Shown here one piece after another: positions 54,732-63,307 of a stretch of DNA of 64,000 nucleotides; the stretch's first letter is position 1, and the number at the start of each line of letters is the position of its first letter. Origin of the DNA: Pseudoduganella armeniaca (GTDB lineage: Bacteria > Pseudomonadota > Gammaproteobacteria > Burkholderiales > Burkholderiaceae_D). The stretch is from positions 2,356,001 through 2,420,000 of the forward strand of contig NZ_CP028324.1 in NCBI RefSeq assembly GCF_003028855.1. The letters run 5' to 3'. The notes beneath the pieces were generated by a model. It was given only the letters and a program-made list of their open reading frames with translations, had not been told where the DNA came from and ran no database searches. Position numbers and translations under genes: made by a program.

Positions 54732-56003
54732 TTACTTCATGAAAGGACCCCAGGTGGGCTCCTTGATTGCTCCCGCCTGGATCGTCAGGCGTTGCTTGAC
54801 CCGGCCATCCACCGACACGACCGCCAGGGCCTTGCGCCCGCCCGATTCGGTCGAGTACAGGATGTACTTGCCGTTCGGGGCAAAGCTGGGGGCCTGGTCG
54901 TTCGTGTTGTCCGACAGACGTTGCTCCTGGCCGCTGGCCAGATCCATCACATAAAGCTGGAAGTTGCCGGAGCGCCGGGAAATATAGGCCAGCGATTTCC
55001 CGTCGGAGGAAATGCGCGGGCTGATGTTGTAGCTGCCGCTGAATGTCACGCGCTGGGCGTCGCCGCCGTTCACGCTCATGCGGTAGATCTGCGGGCCGCC
55101 GCTGCGGTCGCTGGTGAAGTAGATCGACTGGCCGTCGGCCGAGAACTGCGGCTCGGTGTCGATGCCGGTGCTGTTGGAGACGCGACGCAGGCCGCCGCCG
55201 CTGGCGTTGGCGATGTAGATCTGGGTATTGCCCGTCTTCGACAGCGCCACGGCGATCTTGCTGCCGTCCGGCGACCAGGCCGGCGCCGAGTTGCTGCCTT
55301 TCTCGTTGGCGATGACGGTGCGCTGGCGCGTGACCAGGTTCTGCACGTAGATCACGGGCTTCTTCTGCTCGAACGACACATAGGCCACCTTGGTGCCGTC
55401 CGGCGACCACGACGGCGAGATGATCGGCTCGTTCGACGACAGCGCCAGCTGCACGTTCTCGCCGTCCGCATCCGCCACTTCCAGGCGGTACGAGCGGCCC
55501 TGCTGCGTGACGTAGGCGATGCGGGTGGCGAAGATGCCGCGTACGCCCGTCAGTTTTTCATACACGTCGTCGGCGATCTTGTGGCCGGCCAGGCGCGTGA
55601 ACTGCGGCGCGGCCTGCTGGTCCAGCTGCGACAGCTTGCTGTTCTGCACCGTCGACATCAGCTTGTAGCGCACGGCAAAGGTGCCGTCCGCCGCTTTCTG
55701 CACGGTGCCCACAACGACGGCGTCCGCGCCTTTCGACTTCCAGGCGGACAGGTCGACGTTGTTGACGTCGGCAATCGTGCCGGCATCGATCACCTTGAAC
55801 GCGCCGGAGCGCTCCAGGTCGGTCTTGATGACCTTCGAGATCTGCGTCGGCGAGACGGATTCGTCGGCAAACGCCGCCACGGCGACGGGAATCTGGTTGC
55901 TGCCCACGCCGGAAATCTCGACGCGCAGCTGCGCCTGGGCGGACAGGGCCGCCAGCAGGCCGGCGCTCAGTAATACGGTGTTGAGTTTTTTCATAGTTCG
56001 CAT
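54732..56003 (-). CDS. tolB: Tol-Pal system beta-propeller protein TolB
   Basis: A 423-residue periplasmic protein that moves Pal during division. Signal peptide KKLNTVLLSAGLLAALSAQA, N-terminal alpha/beta domain (to about 165), then six-bladed propeller repeats with SPSWSPDGTKVAYVS, APAWSPDGSKIAVALS, EPQFSADGQSIYFTSDRSGG, SPRISSDGKSLAYISRRSG and SFAPNGKYILYS. ATG 56003 shares one base with the tolA stop (TGATG); the ATG at 55994 is an alternative that gives a tidier signal peptide. Confidence 0.96.
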   Translation of the reverse strand: MRTMKKLNTVLLSAGLLAALSAQAQLRVEISGVGSNQIPVAVAAFADESVSPTQISKVIKTDLERSGAFKVIDAGTIADVNNVDLSAWKSKGADAVVVGTVQKAADGTFAVRYKLMSTVQNSKLSQLDQQAAPQFTRLAGHKIADDVYEKLTGVRGIFATRIAYVTQQGRSYRLEVADADGENVQLALSSNEPIISPSWSPDGTKVAYVSFEQKKPVIYVQNLVTRQRTVIANEKGSNSAPAWSPDGSKIAVALSKTGNTQIYIANASGGGLRRVSNSTGIDTEPQFSADGQSIYFTSDRSGGPQIYRMSVNGGDAQRVTFSGSYNISPRISSDGKSLAYISRRSGNFQLYVMDLASGQEQRLSDNTNDQAPSFAPNGKYILYSTESGGRKALAVVSVDGRVKQRLTIQAGAIKEPTWGPFMK

Positions 56004-56962
56004 CAAGGCAAGTCTTTCAGTTTGAATGCCGCGGTAATCTCCCGCTCCACCGTACCGTCTTTCTTTTTCGGCAGAGGCGACGACTTGGCGATCGCGTTCT
56101 CCACGGCGGTATCGTAGGCGGGAATGCCGCTGCTCTTGATCTTTCGGACCGAAATAATTTCCCCAGTTGGCAATTGCGTGATCTGGAACTCCGCGCTCGG
56201 GTTGCCCGGTACGTCCTGGCTGCCCGCGTAGCTGATATTGCTCTTGATCTTCGCCGCCACGGCCGCCTTGTAGCCGCTGTCGGACTTCGGCGCGGTCGAT
56301 TTCTCGGCCGTGCCGGTGCCGCCGGCGGCGGAGCCCAGGATGCGGCGCATTTCCTCGGCGCGCTGCTTCTCGAGCTTCGCGGCCGATTCGGCGGCGGCCT
56401 TCTTCTTGGCCAGTTCCTTTTTCTTCTCGTCTTCTTTCTTCTTCTCGGCCTGTTCTTTTTCTTCAGCCAGTTTCTGTTTTTCTTCCTCGTCGCGCTTTTT
56501 CTTCTCCGCGAGCTTCTTGTCCTCGAGTTTCTTCTGCTCGAGCTTTTCCTTGCGTTCCTCTTCCAGCTTGCGCTGTTTTGCTTCCTGTTCGGCGGCCAGT
56601 TTTTCCGCCTTCTTCTTCTCGCGTTCTTTCTTCAGCGCGATCTCCGGATCGACCTTGGGCGGCGCCACCTTTTCCGGCGGCGGAGCAGGGGTGGGCGGCG
56701 GCGGCGGCGTGCGCACCGGCTCGGGCTCCGGCTCCGGCTCTGGTTCAGGCGGCGGTGCCTTCGGTGCGGCCTGCTGCGTCGACAGGTCCCACACTTCCGC
56801 TTCCACGGCCACCGGCTCCGAGTTCTGCCAGTTGATGCCCCCCCACAGGAACACGAACAGCAGCGCGTGCATGCCGATCGCCAGCGCGAACGCGCGCCAG
56901 CCGCTCTCGCGTCGCGGCACGCGGTAGGGGCTGCCTCCCGTGGTCTCTGTCGCTGTCGTCAT
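56003..56962 (-). CDS. tolA: Cell envelope integrity protein TolA
   Basis: 319 residues spanning inner membrane and periplasm. One membrane helix (about 22-42, AFALAIGMHALLFVFLWGG), a Pro/Glu stretch (PEPEPEPEPEPVRTPPPPP, about 73-92), a long Lys/Glu helical domain II (about 105-215), and domain III (about 230-319) with YKAAVAAKIKSNISYAG and the TonB-like PTGEIISVRKIKSSGIPAYDTAVENAI. It transmits force from TolQR to TolB-Pal. Four bases after tolR, overlapping tolB. Confidence 0.96.
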   Translation of the reverse strand: MTTATETTGGSPYRVPRRESGWRAFALAIGMHALLFVFLWGGINWQNSEPVAVEAEVWDLSTQQAAPKAPPPEPEPEPEPEPVRTPPPPPTPAPPPEKVAPPKVDPEIALKKEREKKKAEKLAAEQEAKQRKLEEERKEKLEQKKLEDKKLAEKKKRDEEEKQKLAEEKEQAEKKKEDEKKKELAKKKAAAESAAKLEKQRAEEMRRILGSAAGGTGTAEKSTAPKSDSGYKAAVAAKIKSNISYAGSQDVPGNPSAEFQITQLPTGEIISVRKIKSSGIPAYDTAVENAIAKSSPLPKKKDGTVEREITAAFKLKDLP

Positions 56963-56966
56963 GCCG

Positions 56967-57407
56967 TCACTTCGTTGCCAGGCCGACCCGCGCGATACCC
57001 ATCTTCTTCGCCTCGGAAATCAGCTGGATCACGTCGTCGTATTTGCTTTCCTTGTCGCCCGCTATCAAGACCGGGTAGTCGGGATTGTCCTCGTGCAGCG
57101 CCTGCAGCTTTTTCACCAGCGCATCGCGGTTCGGCGCCGTCTCCGGCGCATCCGCATTCTTGCCCGCCACGCCGATCGACAGCGCACCATTCGGCTTGAT
57201 CGTCACCTGGATGTAGGCATCCGGCGGCCGCACCGATTTTTCGGCGTGCGGCAGGTCGATCGAGCTTGGGTTGTTCGAGCTGGGCATGACCATGAAGATG
57301 ATCAGGAGGCACAGCATCACGTCGATATACGGCACGACGTTGATCTCGGACTTGAGCTTGCGCCCGCGTCCGCCGCGCATGCCACCGCTGTTGAAGGAAG
57401 AGGCCAT
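56967..57407 (-). CDS. tolR: TolR (ExbD family) proton-channel subunit
   Basis: 146 residues. N-terminal cytoplasmic basic segment, one membrane helix VVPYIDVMLCLLIIFMVM (about 24-41) with the proton-relay Asp in YIDVML, then a periplasmic domain (IDLPHAEK..., VTIKPNGALSIGV, GDKESKYDDVIQLISEAKKMGI). With TolQ it forms the motor energising TolA. It is 12 bases downstream of tolQ. Confidence 0.96.
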   Translation of the reverse strand: MASSFNSGGMRGGRGRKLKSEINVVPYIDVMLCLLIIFMVMPSSNNPSSIDLPHAEKSVRPPDAYIQVTIKPNGALSIGVAGKNADAPETAPNRDALVKKLQALHEDNPDYPVLIAGDKESKYDDVIQLISEAKKMGIARVGLATK

Positions 57408-57419
57408 GCTGGTCTCCCG

Positions 57420-58112
57420 TTAGCGCGACTGCCGCTGCAGGATGTTGGAGAACTCCTCGACGAAGCTCTCGAAACGGATCGCCAGGCGGTCGATGTCGTG
57501 CGAAAAGCGGTTGTAGGCAACGACGGCCGGGATGGCGGCGAACAGGCCGATCGCGGTGGCGATCAGCGCTTCGGCGATGCCGGGCGCGACGGCCGACAAG
57601 GTGGCCTGCTGCACGTTGGCCAGGCCGCGGAACGCGTTCATGATGCCCCACACGGTGCCCAGGAGGCCGATGTACGGCGAAACCGAGCCGACCGAGGCCA
57701 GGAAGGCCAGGTGCGATTCCAGCGCATCCATCTCGCGCTGGAACGCGGCGCGCATGGCGCGGCGGGCGCCGTCCAGGATGGCGCCCATGTCCAGCGCCTC
57801 GCGGGCGCCGGTGGCGGCCTGCTTGCCCTTGATGAACTCGCCCATGCCGGCCTCGAAGATGCGCGCCAGCGCGCCGCTGCTGACGCGGTTGCTGCTGGCG
57901 TTCTGGTACAGCGCGTGCAGGTTGCCGCCGGCCCAGAAGGTTTTTTCGAAGTCGATCGTCAGGCGCCGCGCGGCGCGCACGTCGAACATCTTCTTGAAGA
58001 TATAGGTCCAGCTGACGAGCGAGATGCCAAGCAGCAGCGCCATGATCAGCTGGACGATCAGGTGCGCGTTGGCGATGAGGGCGATGAAGGAAAGATCCTG
58101 GCTGGCGTTCAT
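57420..58112 (-). CDS. tolQ: TolQ (ExbB/MotA family) proton-channel subunit
   Basis: 230 residues with three membrane helices (about 15-40, 130-155, 165-195). The conserved block SVSPYIGLLGTVWGIMNAFRGL and the third-helix segment APGIAEALIATAIGLFAAIPAVVAYN are diagnostic. ATG 58112 gives MNASQDLSFIAL. It follows ybgC by 52 bases. Confidence 0.96.
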   Translation of the reverse strand: MNASQDLSFIALIANAHLIVQLIMALLLGISLVSWTYIFKKMFDVRAARRLTIDFEKTFWAGGNLHALYQNASSNRVSSGALARIFEAGMGEFIKGKQAATGAREALDMGAILDGARRAMRAAFQREMDALESHLAFLASVGSVSPYIGLLGTVWGIMNAFRGLANVQQATLSAVAPGIAEALIATAIGLFAAIPAVVAYNRFSHDIDRLAIRFESFVEEFSNILQRQSR

Positions 58113-58164
58113 TGGTTCTCGGTCTGGTTGTTCGGTATGGTTATATGGTGCGGTGGCGGGCGCC

Positions 58165-58578
58165 TCACGAGCCCGGCAGCAGGGCGCGCATGCGCGCGGC
58201 GGCCGCTTCCGGTACCGCGCGCGGGCGCAGCGCCGAGTCGACGCAGCCGACCTTGACTCGTGCCGTATTGAGGAGGGTCGTGCCGCACCACGCTTCCTGC
58301 CGGAACACGACGGAAGCACGGCCCAGCTTCTCGATAGTCAACGTTAAGTTTAGTACATCGTCCAGTTTGGCCGGCGCATGATAGTCCGCGCTCACGTTCT
58401 TGACGACGAACATCGCGTCGTGCTCGGCCAGCAAGACCTGCTGGCCGATGCCGACGGCGCGCAGCCACTCGGTCCGGGCGCGCTCGAAGAATTTCAGGTA
58501 GTTTGCGTAGTAGACGATGCCGCCCGCGTCCGTATCCTCGTAGTAGACACGGACTTCCCAGGTGAACTCTGATGGCAT
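58165..58578 (-). CDS. ybgC: Tol-Pal-associated acyl-CoA thioesterase YbgC
   Basis: A 137-residue hot-dog-fold thioesterase at the head of the tol-pal operon. RVYYEDTDAGGIVYYANYLKFFERARTEWLR holds the catalytic Asp (TDAGGxVYxxxY). I start at ATG 58578 (MPSEFTWEVRV), the usual family start; ATGs at 58608-58611 would add 10-11 residues and neither choice has a clear ribosome site. It hydrolyses acyl-CoA in other bacteria; its link to Tol-Pal is genomic. Confidence 0.93.
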   Translation of the reverse strand: MPSEFTWEVRVYYEDTDAGGIVYYANYLKFFERARTEWLRAVGIGQQVLLAEHDAMFVVKNVSADYHAPAKLDDVLNLTLTIEKLGRASVVFRQEAWCGTTLLNTARVKVGCVDSALRPRAVPEAAAARMRALLPGS

Positions 58579-58729
58579 GGTTGAATTGCTAGTGTTGTTG
58601 GGCAACATCATACGTCATTTTTTTGAAAACGTTGCCGAAAAGTTTGCTTTGCGAAATTGCTCAGGCGGGCATTAAAACAAATCCCCGCCGCGCACAGGAC
58701 GGCTGTAACAAAGGCTTACGATTCAGGGC

Positions 58730-59482
58730 TCAGGATGCGCTGCGCTTGATGGCGAAGGGCGAAAAGCCCTGGCAGGTCGGCATCAGCTCGATCAGGTTGA
58801 CGTTCACGTGCGGCGGCAACGTCGCGATCCAGTAGGCGGTGGCGGCGATGTCCTCGGCCGTCAGGGGCGTGGTGCCTTCGTAGACCTTGGCCGCCGCCGC
58901 GTCGTCGCCCTTGAAGCGCACGTTGGAGAATTCCGTGCCGCCGCACAGGCCGGGCGCCAGGTTGGTGGCGCGCACGCCAGTGCCGACCAGGTCGGCGCGC
59001 AGGTTCAAGGTGAACTGTTCGACGAAGGCCTTGGTGGCGCCATACACATTGCCGCCCGGGTAGGGGTAGTGGCCCGCCACGGAACCCAGGTTGATGACCA
59101 GGCCGCTGTTGCGGGCCACCATGCCCGGCAGCACGGCGCGCGTCATCGTGACGAGGCCGCTGCAGTTGGTGGCGATCATCGTTTCCCAGTCTTCCAGCAC
59201 GGCCTCCTGGGCCGGCTTGATGCCCAGCGCCAGGCCGGCGTTATTGATCAGCACGTCGATGTCGCGCCAGCCGGCCGGCAGCGCCGCCAGCGCGGCGTGG
59301 ATGGCGGCCTTGTCGGTCACGTCCAGCGGCACCGTGCGCACGTTCGGGCCCAGCTCGAAGGCGAGGGCGTCCAGGCGGTCCTCGCGGCGGCCCGCGACCA
59401 GCACCTTGTGGCCGTTGCCGGCGAAAATGCGCGCCATCGCGGCGCCGAAGCCGGCGCTGGCGCCGGTAATGAAGACGATCAT
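58730..59482 (-). CDS. Short-chain dehydrogenase, YdfG-like
   Basis: 250-residue NADP-type SDR. Cofactor motif TGASAGFGAAMARIF near 6-20, an Arg pair (VAGRREDRL) favouring NADPH, NNAGLALG near 85, catalytic Ser in NLGSVAGHYPYPGGN, Tyr/Lys in VYGATKAFVEQF near 151-155, and the family tail LPPHVNVNLIELMPTCQGFSPF. This resembles E. coli YdfG, a 3-hydroxy acid dehydrogenase. ATG 59482 is taken over an in-frame GTG three codons upstream. Confidence 0.93.
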   Translation of the reverse strand: MIVFITGASAGFGAAMARIFAGNGHKVLVAGRREDRLDALAFELGPNVRTVPLDVTDKAAIHAALAALPAGWRDIDVLINNAGLALGIKPAQEAVLEDWETMIATNCSGLVTMTRAVLPGMVARNSGLVINLGSVAGHYPYPGGNVYGATKAFVEQFTLNLRADLVGTGVRATNLAPGLCGGTEFSNVRFKGDDAAAAKVYEGTTPLTAEDIAATAYWIATLPPHVNVNLIELMPTCQGFSPFAIKRSAS

Positions 59483-59628
59483 GCTGTGCACCCTGTAGAG
59501 AATGAAGACCGAGGACGAACGACAAACCCGTCGATTGTAGCCGATCCGACAGTATTGTCATGAATTCTCACGGATTCCCACCACCCTGCGCTCGTTCCAC
59601 CGACCAATCTTGCTTTTTCCTCCACTTC

Positions 59629-59657
59629 TTGCTCTCCGGGAGCACATCCCCTACAAT
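59629..59657 (+). promoter_or_regulatory. Promoter of the glyA transcript
   Basis: TTGCTC and TACAAT with a 17-base spacer. The expected start near 59664 lies just upstream of the riboswitch. Confidence 0.65.
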
Positions 59658-59672
59658 CCTGACTCCATTTAT

Positions 59673-59825
59673 GTCTCACGTAACTGGCGAAAAGCGGCGC
59701 GGCCCCTGGGCGGCGCGCGAAAGGTGGGTCTCCACCGGGGAACGTGAGATTTCAACACAGCCGTTCGCCTGGGCAGCCACGATGGAATCGCGCGAATGCG
59801 CGCGCCCGGGCTGTCCATGAAGTGC
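59673..59825 (+). ncRNA. ZTP riboswitch (pfl RNA) controlling glyA
   Basis: The leader has the pfl-motif hallmarks. The P1 stem TCTCACGT (59674-59681) pairs with ACGTGAGA (59742-59749). Inside are AACTGGCG and a hairpin GGTGGG/CCACC followed by GGGGAACGT. Downstream is the pseudoknot block CCGTTCGCCTGGGCAGCC (59761-59778). The aptamer senses ZTP/ZMP, which accumulate when 10-formyl-tetrahydrofolate runs short, and turns on one-carbon genes such as glyA. TGGGCAGCC can pair with GGCTGTCCA at 59810-59818, a plausible competing expression-platform helix. The start codon of glyA is about 55 bases beyond. Confidence 0.88.
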
Positions 59826-59873
59826 CGGCGGCGTCATTCGATCCTATCTGCCAGTCCTAATCGGAGTTAAACC

Positions 59874-61121
59874 ATGTTCGCAAAAGATCACACCCTCGCC
59901 GCCATCGATCCGGAGCTGTTCGGCGCCATCGAGAACGAAAACCGCCGCCAGCACGACCACATCGAGCTGATCGCCTCGGAAAACTACACGTCGCCGGCGG
60001 TCATGCAGGCGCAGGGTTCGCAGCTGACCAACAAGTATGCCGAAGGCTATCCCGGCAAGCGTTACTACGGCGGCTGCGAATACGTCGACGTCGTCGAGCA
60101 ACTGGCGATCGACCGCGTCAAGCAGCTGTTCGGCGCGGAAGCGGCCAACGTGCAGCCGAACTCCGGTTCGCAGGCCAACCAGGGCGTGTTCTTCGCCGTG
60201 CTGAAGCCGGGCGACACGATCATGGGCATGAGCCTGGCCGAAGGCGGCCACCTGACCCACGGCATGGCGCTGAACATGTCCGGCAAATGGTTCAACGTTG
60301 TGTCCTACGGCCTGACCGCCGAGGAAGACATCGACTACGACGCGATGGAAAAGCTGGCCCACGAGCACAAGCCGAAGCTGATCGTGGCGGGCGCCTCCGC
60401 CTTCTCGAAAAAGATCGACTGGGAACGCTTCGCCAAGGTCGCCAAGGCGATCGGCGCCTACTTCATGGTCGACATGGCCCACTATGCCGGCCTGATCGCC
60501 GCCGGCCTGTACCCGAACCCGGTGCCGCACGCCGACTTCGTCACGTCCACCACGCACAAGTCGCTGCGCGGCCCGCGCGGTGGCATCATCCTGATGAAGG
60601 CCGAGCACGAGAAGATCATCAATTCGGCGATTTTCCCCGGCATCCAGGGCGGCCCGCTGATGCACGTGATCGCCGGCAAGGCCGTCGCGTTCAAGGAAGC
60701 GCTGGGCGAGGACTTCAAGGCCTACCAGGCGCAAGTCATCAAGAACGCCGACGTACTGGCCAAGACGCTGATCAAGCGCGGCCTGCGCATCGTCTCCGGC
60801 GGCACCGAGTCGCACGTGTTCCTGGTCGACCTGCGCGCCAAGAACCTGACCGGCAAGGAAGCCGAGGCGATTCTGGGCAGCGCCCACATCACCTGCAACA
60901 AGAACGGCATTCCGAACGACCCGCAGAAGCCGTTCGTCACGTCCGGCATCCGCCTGGGCAGCCCGGCGATGACGACGCGCGGCTTCAAGGAAGCCGAAGC
61001 GGAGGAAGTGGGCAACCTGATCGCCGACGTGCTGGACAATCCGCACGACGCCGCCACCATCGAGCGTGTCAAGGCGGCCGTCAAGGTGCTGGCCGACAAG
61101 TACCCCGTCTACGCGGCCTGA
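59874..61121 (+). CDS. glyA: Serine hydroxymethyltransferase
   Basis: A 415-residue PLP enzyme interconverting serine and glycine while loading tetrahydrofolate with a one-carbon unit. IELIASENYTSPAVMQAQGSQLTNKYAEGYPGKRYYGGCEYVD is near 24-68, and the PLP Lys lies in TSTTHKSLRGPRGG near 229. It has full family length. GGAG lies eight bases before the ATG. Preceded by a ZTP riboswitch and followed by its own terminator. Confidence 0.98.
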   Translation: MFAKDHTLAAIDPELFGAIENENRRQHDHIELIASENYTSPAVMQAQGSQLTNKYAEGYPGKRYYGGCEYVDVVEQLAIDRVKQLFGAEAANVQPNSGSQANQGVFFAVLKPGDTIMGMSLAEGGHLTHGMALNMSGKWFNVVSYGLTAEEDIDYDAMEKLAHEHKPKLIVAGASAFSKKIDWERFAKVAKAIGAYFMVDMAHYAGLIAAGLYPNPVPHADFVTSTTHKSLRGPRGGIILMKAEHEKIINSAIFPGIQGGPLMHVIAGKAVAFKEALGEDFKAYQAQVIKNADVLAKTLIKRGLRIVSGGTESHVFLVDLRAKNLTGKEAEAILGSAHITCNKNGIPNDPQKPFVTSGIRLGSPAMTTRGFKEAEAEEVGNLIADVLDNPHDAATIERVKAAVKVLADKYPVYAA

Positions 61122-61178
61122 TACGCGGCCTGAAATGCGCGCAGGCTTTACTGGCCTGCCCGACGTTGTTACCATGCG

Positions 61179-61209
61179 AGCGCCGGACTGCGAGGTCCGG
61201 CGCTTTTTT
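61179..61209 (+). terminator. Intrinsic terminator after glyA
   Basis: 9-bp GC stem GCGCCGGAC/GTCCGGCGC with a 6-base loop and six T residues, 58 bases after the glyA stop and 22 before nrdR. nrdR may therefore depend on read-through or its own promoter. Confidence 0.92.
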
Positions 61210-61230
61210 ATCCTTTGAAATGCCTTCTCC

Positions 61231-61701
61231 ATGAAATGTCCGTTCTGCCAGCACGATGAAATCCACGTCCTCGATACGCGTGTATCGGAGGAGGGGGACG
61301 CCATCAAGCGCCGCCGGCGCTGCGGCAAATGCGACAAGCGCTTCACCACGTACGAACGGATCGAACTTTCGATGCCGTTCGTGGTCAAGAAGAATGGCAG
61401 CCGCACCGAGTTCTCGGAAGCGAAGCTGCGCGACAGCCTGATGCTGGCCCTGCGCAAGCGGCCCGTGGCCGCCGCGTCCGTCGACACGGCCGTGCAGTCG
61501 ATCACGGAAAAGCTCCTCACCAGCGGCAAGCGCGAGGTGGAATCGAACCATATCGGCGAGCTCGTGATGCAGGAACTCAAGCGGCTGGACAAGGTCGCCT
61601 ATATCCGCTTCGCCTCCGTCTACAAGAACTTCGAGGACCTGGCCGAGTTCCAGGACGCCATCGAGGAAGCAGGCCAGGAGCGCAAGCCGCGCGCCGACTG
61701 A
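61231..61701 (+). CDS. nrdR: Transcriptional repressor NrdR
   Basis: 156-residue regulator of ribonucleotide reductase genes. The N-terminal zinc ribbon MKCPFCQHD...RRRCGKCDKRFTTYE (Cys 3, 6, 31, 34) binds NrdR boxes. An ATP-cone (about 49-139, PFVVKKNGSRTEFSEAKLRDSL, AYIRFASVYKNFEDLAEF) senses ATP/dATP. The standard Burkholderiales neighbour of glyA. Confidence 0.98.
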   Translation: MKCPFCQHDEIHVLDTRVSEEGDAIKRRRRCGKCDKRFTTYERIELSMPFVVKKNGSRTEFSEAKLRDSLMLALRKRPVAAASVDTAVQSITEKLLTSGKREVESNHIGELVMQELKRLDKVAYIRFASVYKNFEDLAEFQDAIEEAGQERKPRAD

Positions 61702-61826
61702 GCCCGGCTTTTGGCGGCGCGCAATCCCTTTGCGCAACTTCCGTTGGGAAATTCAGCCCCGACGTGGCTCATCCTTGAGATTACTCAACCGTTGATCGGC
61801 ACGCGCGCCTAACCTGTCTGCGGGAG

Positions 61827-62375
61827 GTGCGTCATGCGAGTCGCCGCGGGTTCACATTGATGGAGGTGCTGGTCGCCGTGCTGGTGCTGGCGGTCGGCCT
61901 GATCGGCGGCACGGCCATGCAGTTGCATGCGATGCGGGCGCGCCAGGAATCGGCGCTGCTGACGACTGCCGTGCAAGCGGCGGCGGCAATGGCGGAGCGC
62001 ATCCGCGCCAACGCCGGCCAACGAGCGCTCTACCTGGCGCTGGACTACGACGCCGCCATCGAACCCAGCCCAGCCCCGCCGCGCAGCCTGTGCCAGGACA
62101 GCACCTGCGCACCTGCGGCCCTGGCGGCGCTGGATATCTACGAATTGAAGCGCATGGTCCGCGCCAGCCTGCCCGCCGGGCGCGCCCGGGTGTGCCGCGA
62201 TGCGCATGCCTGGCAGGCGGGCAGGCTGCGCTGGCCGTGCAGCGCCGTGCCGGGCGCTCCCATCGTGGTCAAGATCGGCTGGCGCGGCAAGAATCCGGAC
62301 GGCACGCCGCAGGCCGACGACGACGGCGGCTTTGTCCCCGGGGTGGCGATGACGGTCGCGGGAGTGGGGCCATGA
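61827..62375 (+). CDS. pilV: Type IV pilus minor pilin PilV
   Basis: 182 residues with a class III prepilin signal, RRG|FTLMEVLVAVLVLAVGLIGGTAM, cleaved by PilD before Phe9 and with Glu5 of the mature chain. Minor pilins prime pilus assembly. The only start that keeps the signal is GTG 61827; the GGGAG beside it is too close to be an ideal ribosome site. It overlaps pilW by four bases (ATGA). The upstream pilin genes expected in this operon (fimT/pilE-like) are absent; nrdR precedes. Confidence 0.87.
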   Translation: MRHASRRGFTLMEVLVAVLVLAVGLIGGTAMQLHAMRARQESALLTTAVQAAAAMAERIRANAGQRALYLALDYDAAIEPSPAPPRSLCQDSTCAPAALAALDIYELKRMVRASLPAGRARVCRDAHAWQAGRLRWPCSAVPGAPIVVKIGWRGKNPDGTPQADDDGGFVPGVAMTVAGVGP

Positions 62376-63307
62376 CGGTGCGGCGCTGCTGTGCCGGCGT
62401 CGGCCTCGCCGAAATGCTGGTGGCGCTGGTGCTGGGCATGCTGGTCGCCCTGGCGTCGGCTGCGATGCTGGCCAGCGCAAATGGCGACTTCCTGGTCCAG
62501 GGCGCCAGCGCGCGGCTGAACGACGGTGGTCGCTATGCGCTGGCGCTGCTCGGCCAGGCGCTGCGCCAGGCCGGGTATGCGGACCCCGCCGACCCGGCCG
62601 GCGGGGGCCCACCGTCGGCAGAGGAGGGCGCTGCCATCGCCGGGCTGGACGCCTGCAGCGTCAGCCCCACGGGTCCAGGCCTGGCGGCCGCGCTGCCAGC
62701 CGCCGTCAACGGCAGCGACGCGCTGGCGGTACGCTTCGGCGGTTCCGGCAGCGGCGCCGGCGACGGCTCGGTCACCGACTGCGCCGGCTTTGCCGTCGGG
62801 GCGCGCGCGCAGGGCTGGAGCATCTTTTACGTGGCGCGCGGCGACGACGGCGAAGCCGAGCTGCGCTGCAAGTACCGCGCCGACAGCGGCGGCTGGCGCG
62901 CCGATGCCGTGGTGCGCGGCGTCGACAGCTTCCAGGTGCTGTACGGCCTGGATACCGATACACCGGGCGATGGCATGGCCAATCGCTTCCTGAACGCGAC
63001 GGCCATCGACGCACTGGACGCGGCGCTGGAGCCCCATGGCGAAACGGCCGCCGAGCGGGCGCTGGACCGGAGCCGCCGCTCGCACTGGCATCGCGTCGTC
63101 ACGGTGCGGGTCGCACTGTTGCTGCATGGCGAGGCCGGCATGCGCGATGGGGCACGGCCGTTGCGCTATGCGCTGTTCGGCGACGCGTATGCGGCTGCCG
63201 ATCCGGGCACCCGCATCGACGAGGTGGCGCTGCCGGCACCGCTGCGCGCGCGGCCGCGCCGCCTGTTCGAGACGGCCGTGACGGTGCGCAATGGGGGCGG
63301 GCCATGA
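62372..63307 (+). CDS. pilW: Type IV pilus minor pilin PilW
   Basis: 311 residues. The prepilin-like N-terminus CAGVGLAEMLVALVLGMLVALASAAMLA has Gly before Leu and Glu at mature position 3 or 5, a slightly atypical cleavage site. FLVQGASARLNDGGRYALALLGQALRQAGYAD near 33-63 is the PilW family block. Many Cys (CSVSPTG, TDCAGF, LRCKY) could form disulfides. Overlaps pilV and pilX by ATGA on both sides. Confidence 0.87.
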   Translation: MTVRRCCAGVGLAEMLVALVLGMLVALASAAMLASANGDFLVQGASARLNDGGRYALALLGQALRQAGYADPADPAGGGPPSAEEGAAIAGLDACSVSPTGPGLAAALPAAVNGSDALAVRFGGSGSGAGDGSVTDCAGFAVGARAQGWSIFYVARGDDGEAELRCKYRADSGGWRADAVVRGVDSFQVLYGLDTDTPGDGMANRFLNATAIDALDAALEPHGETAAERALDRSRRSHWHRVVTVRVALLLHGEAGMRDGARPLRYALFGDAYAAADPGTRIDEVALPAPLRARPRRLFETAVTVRNGGGP

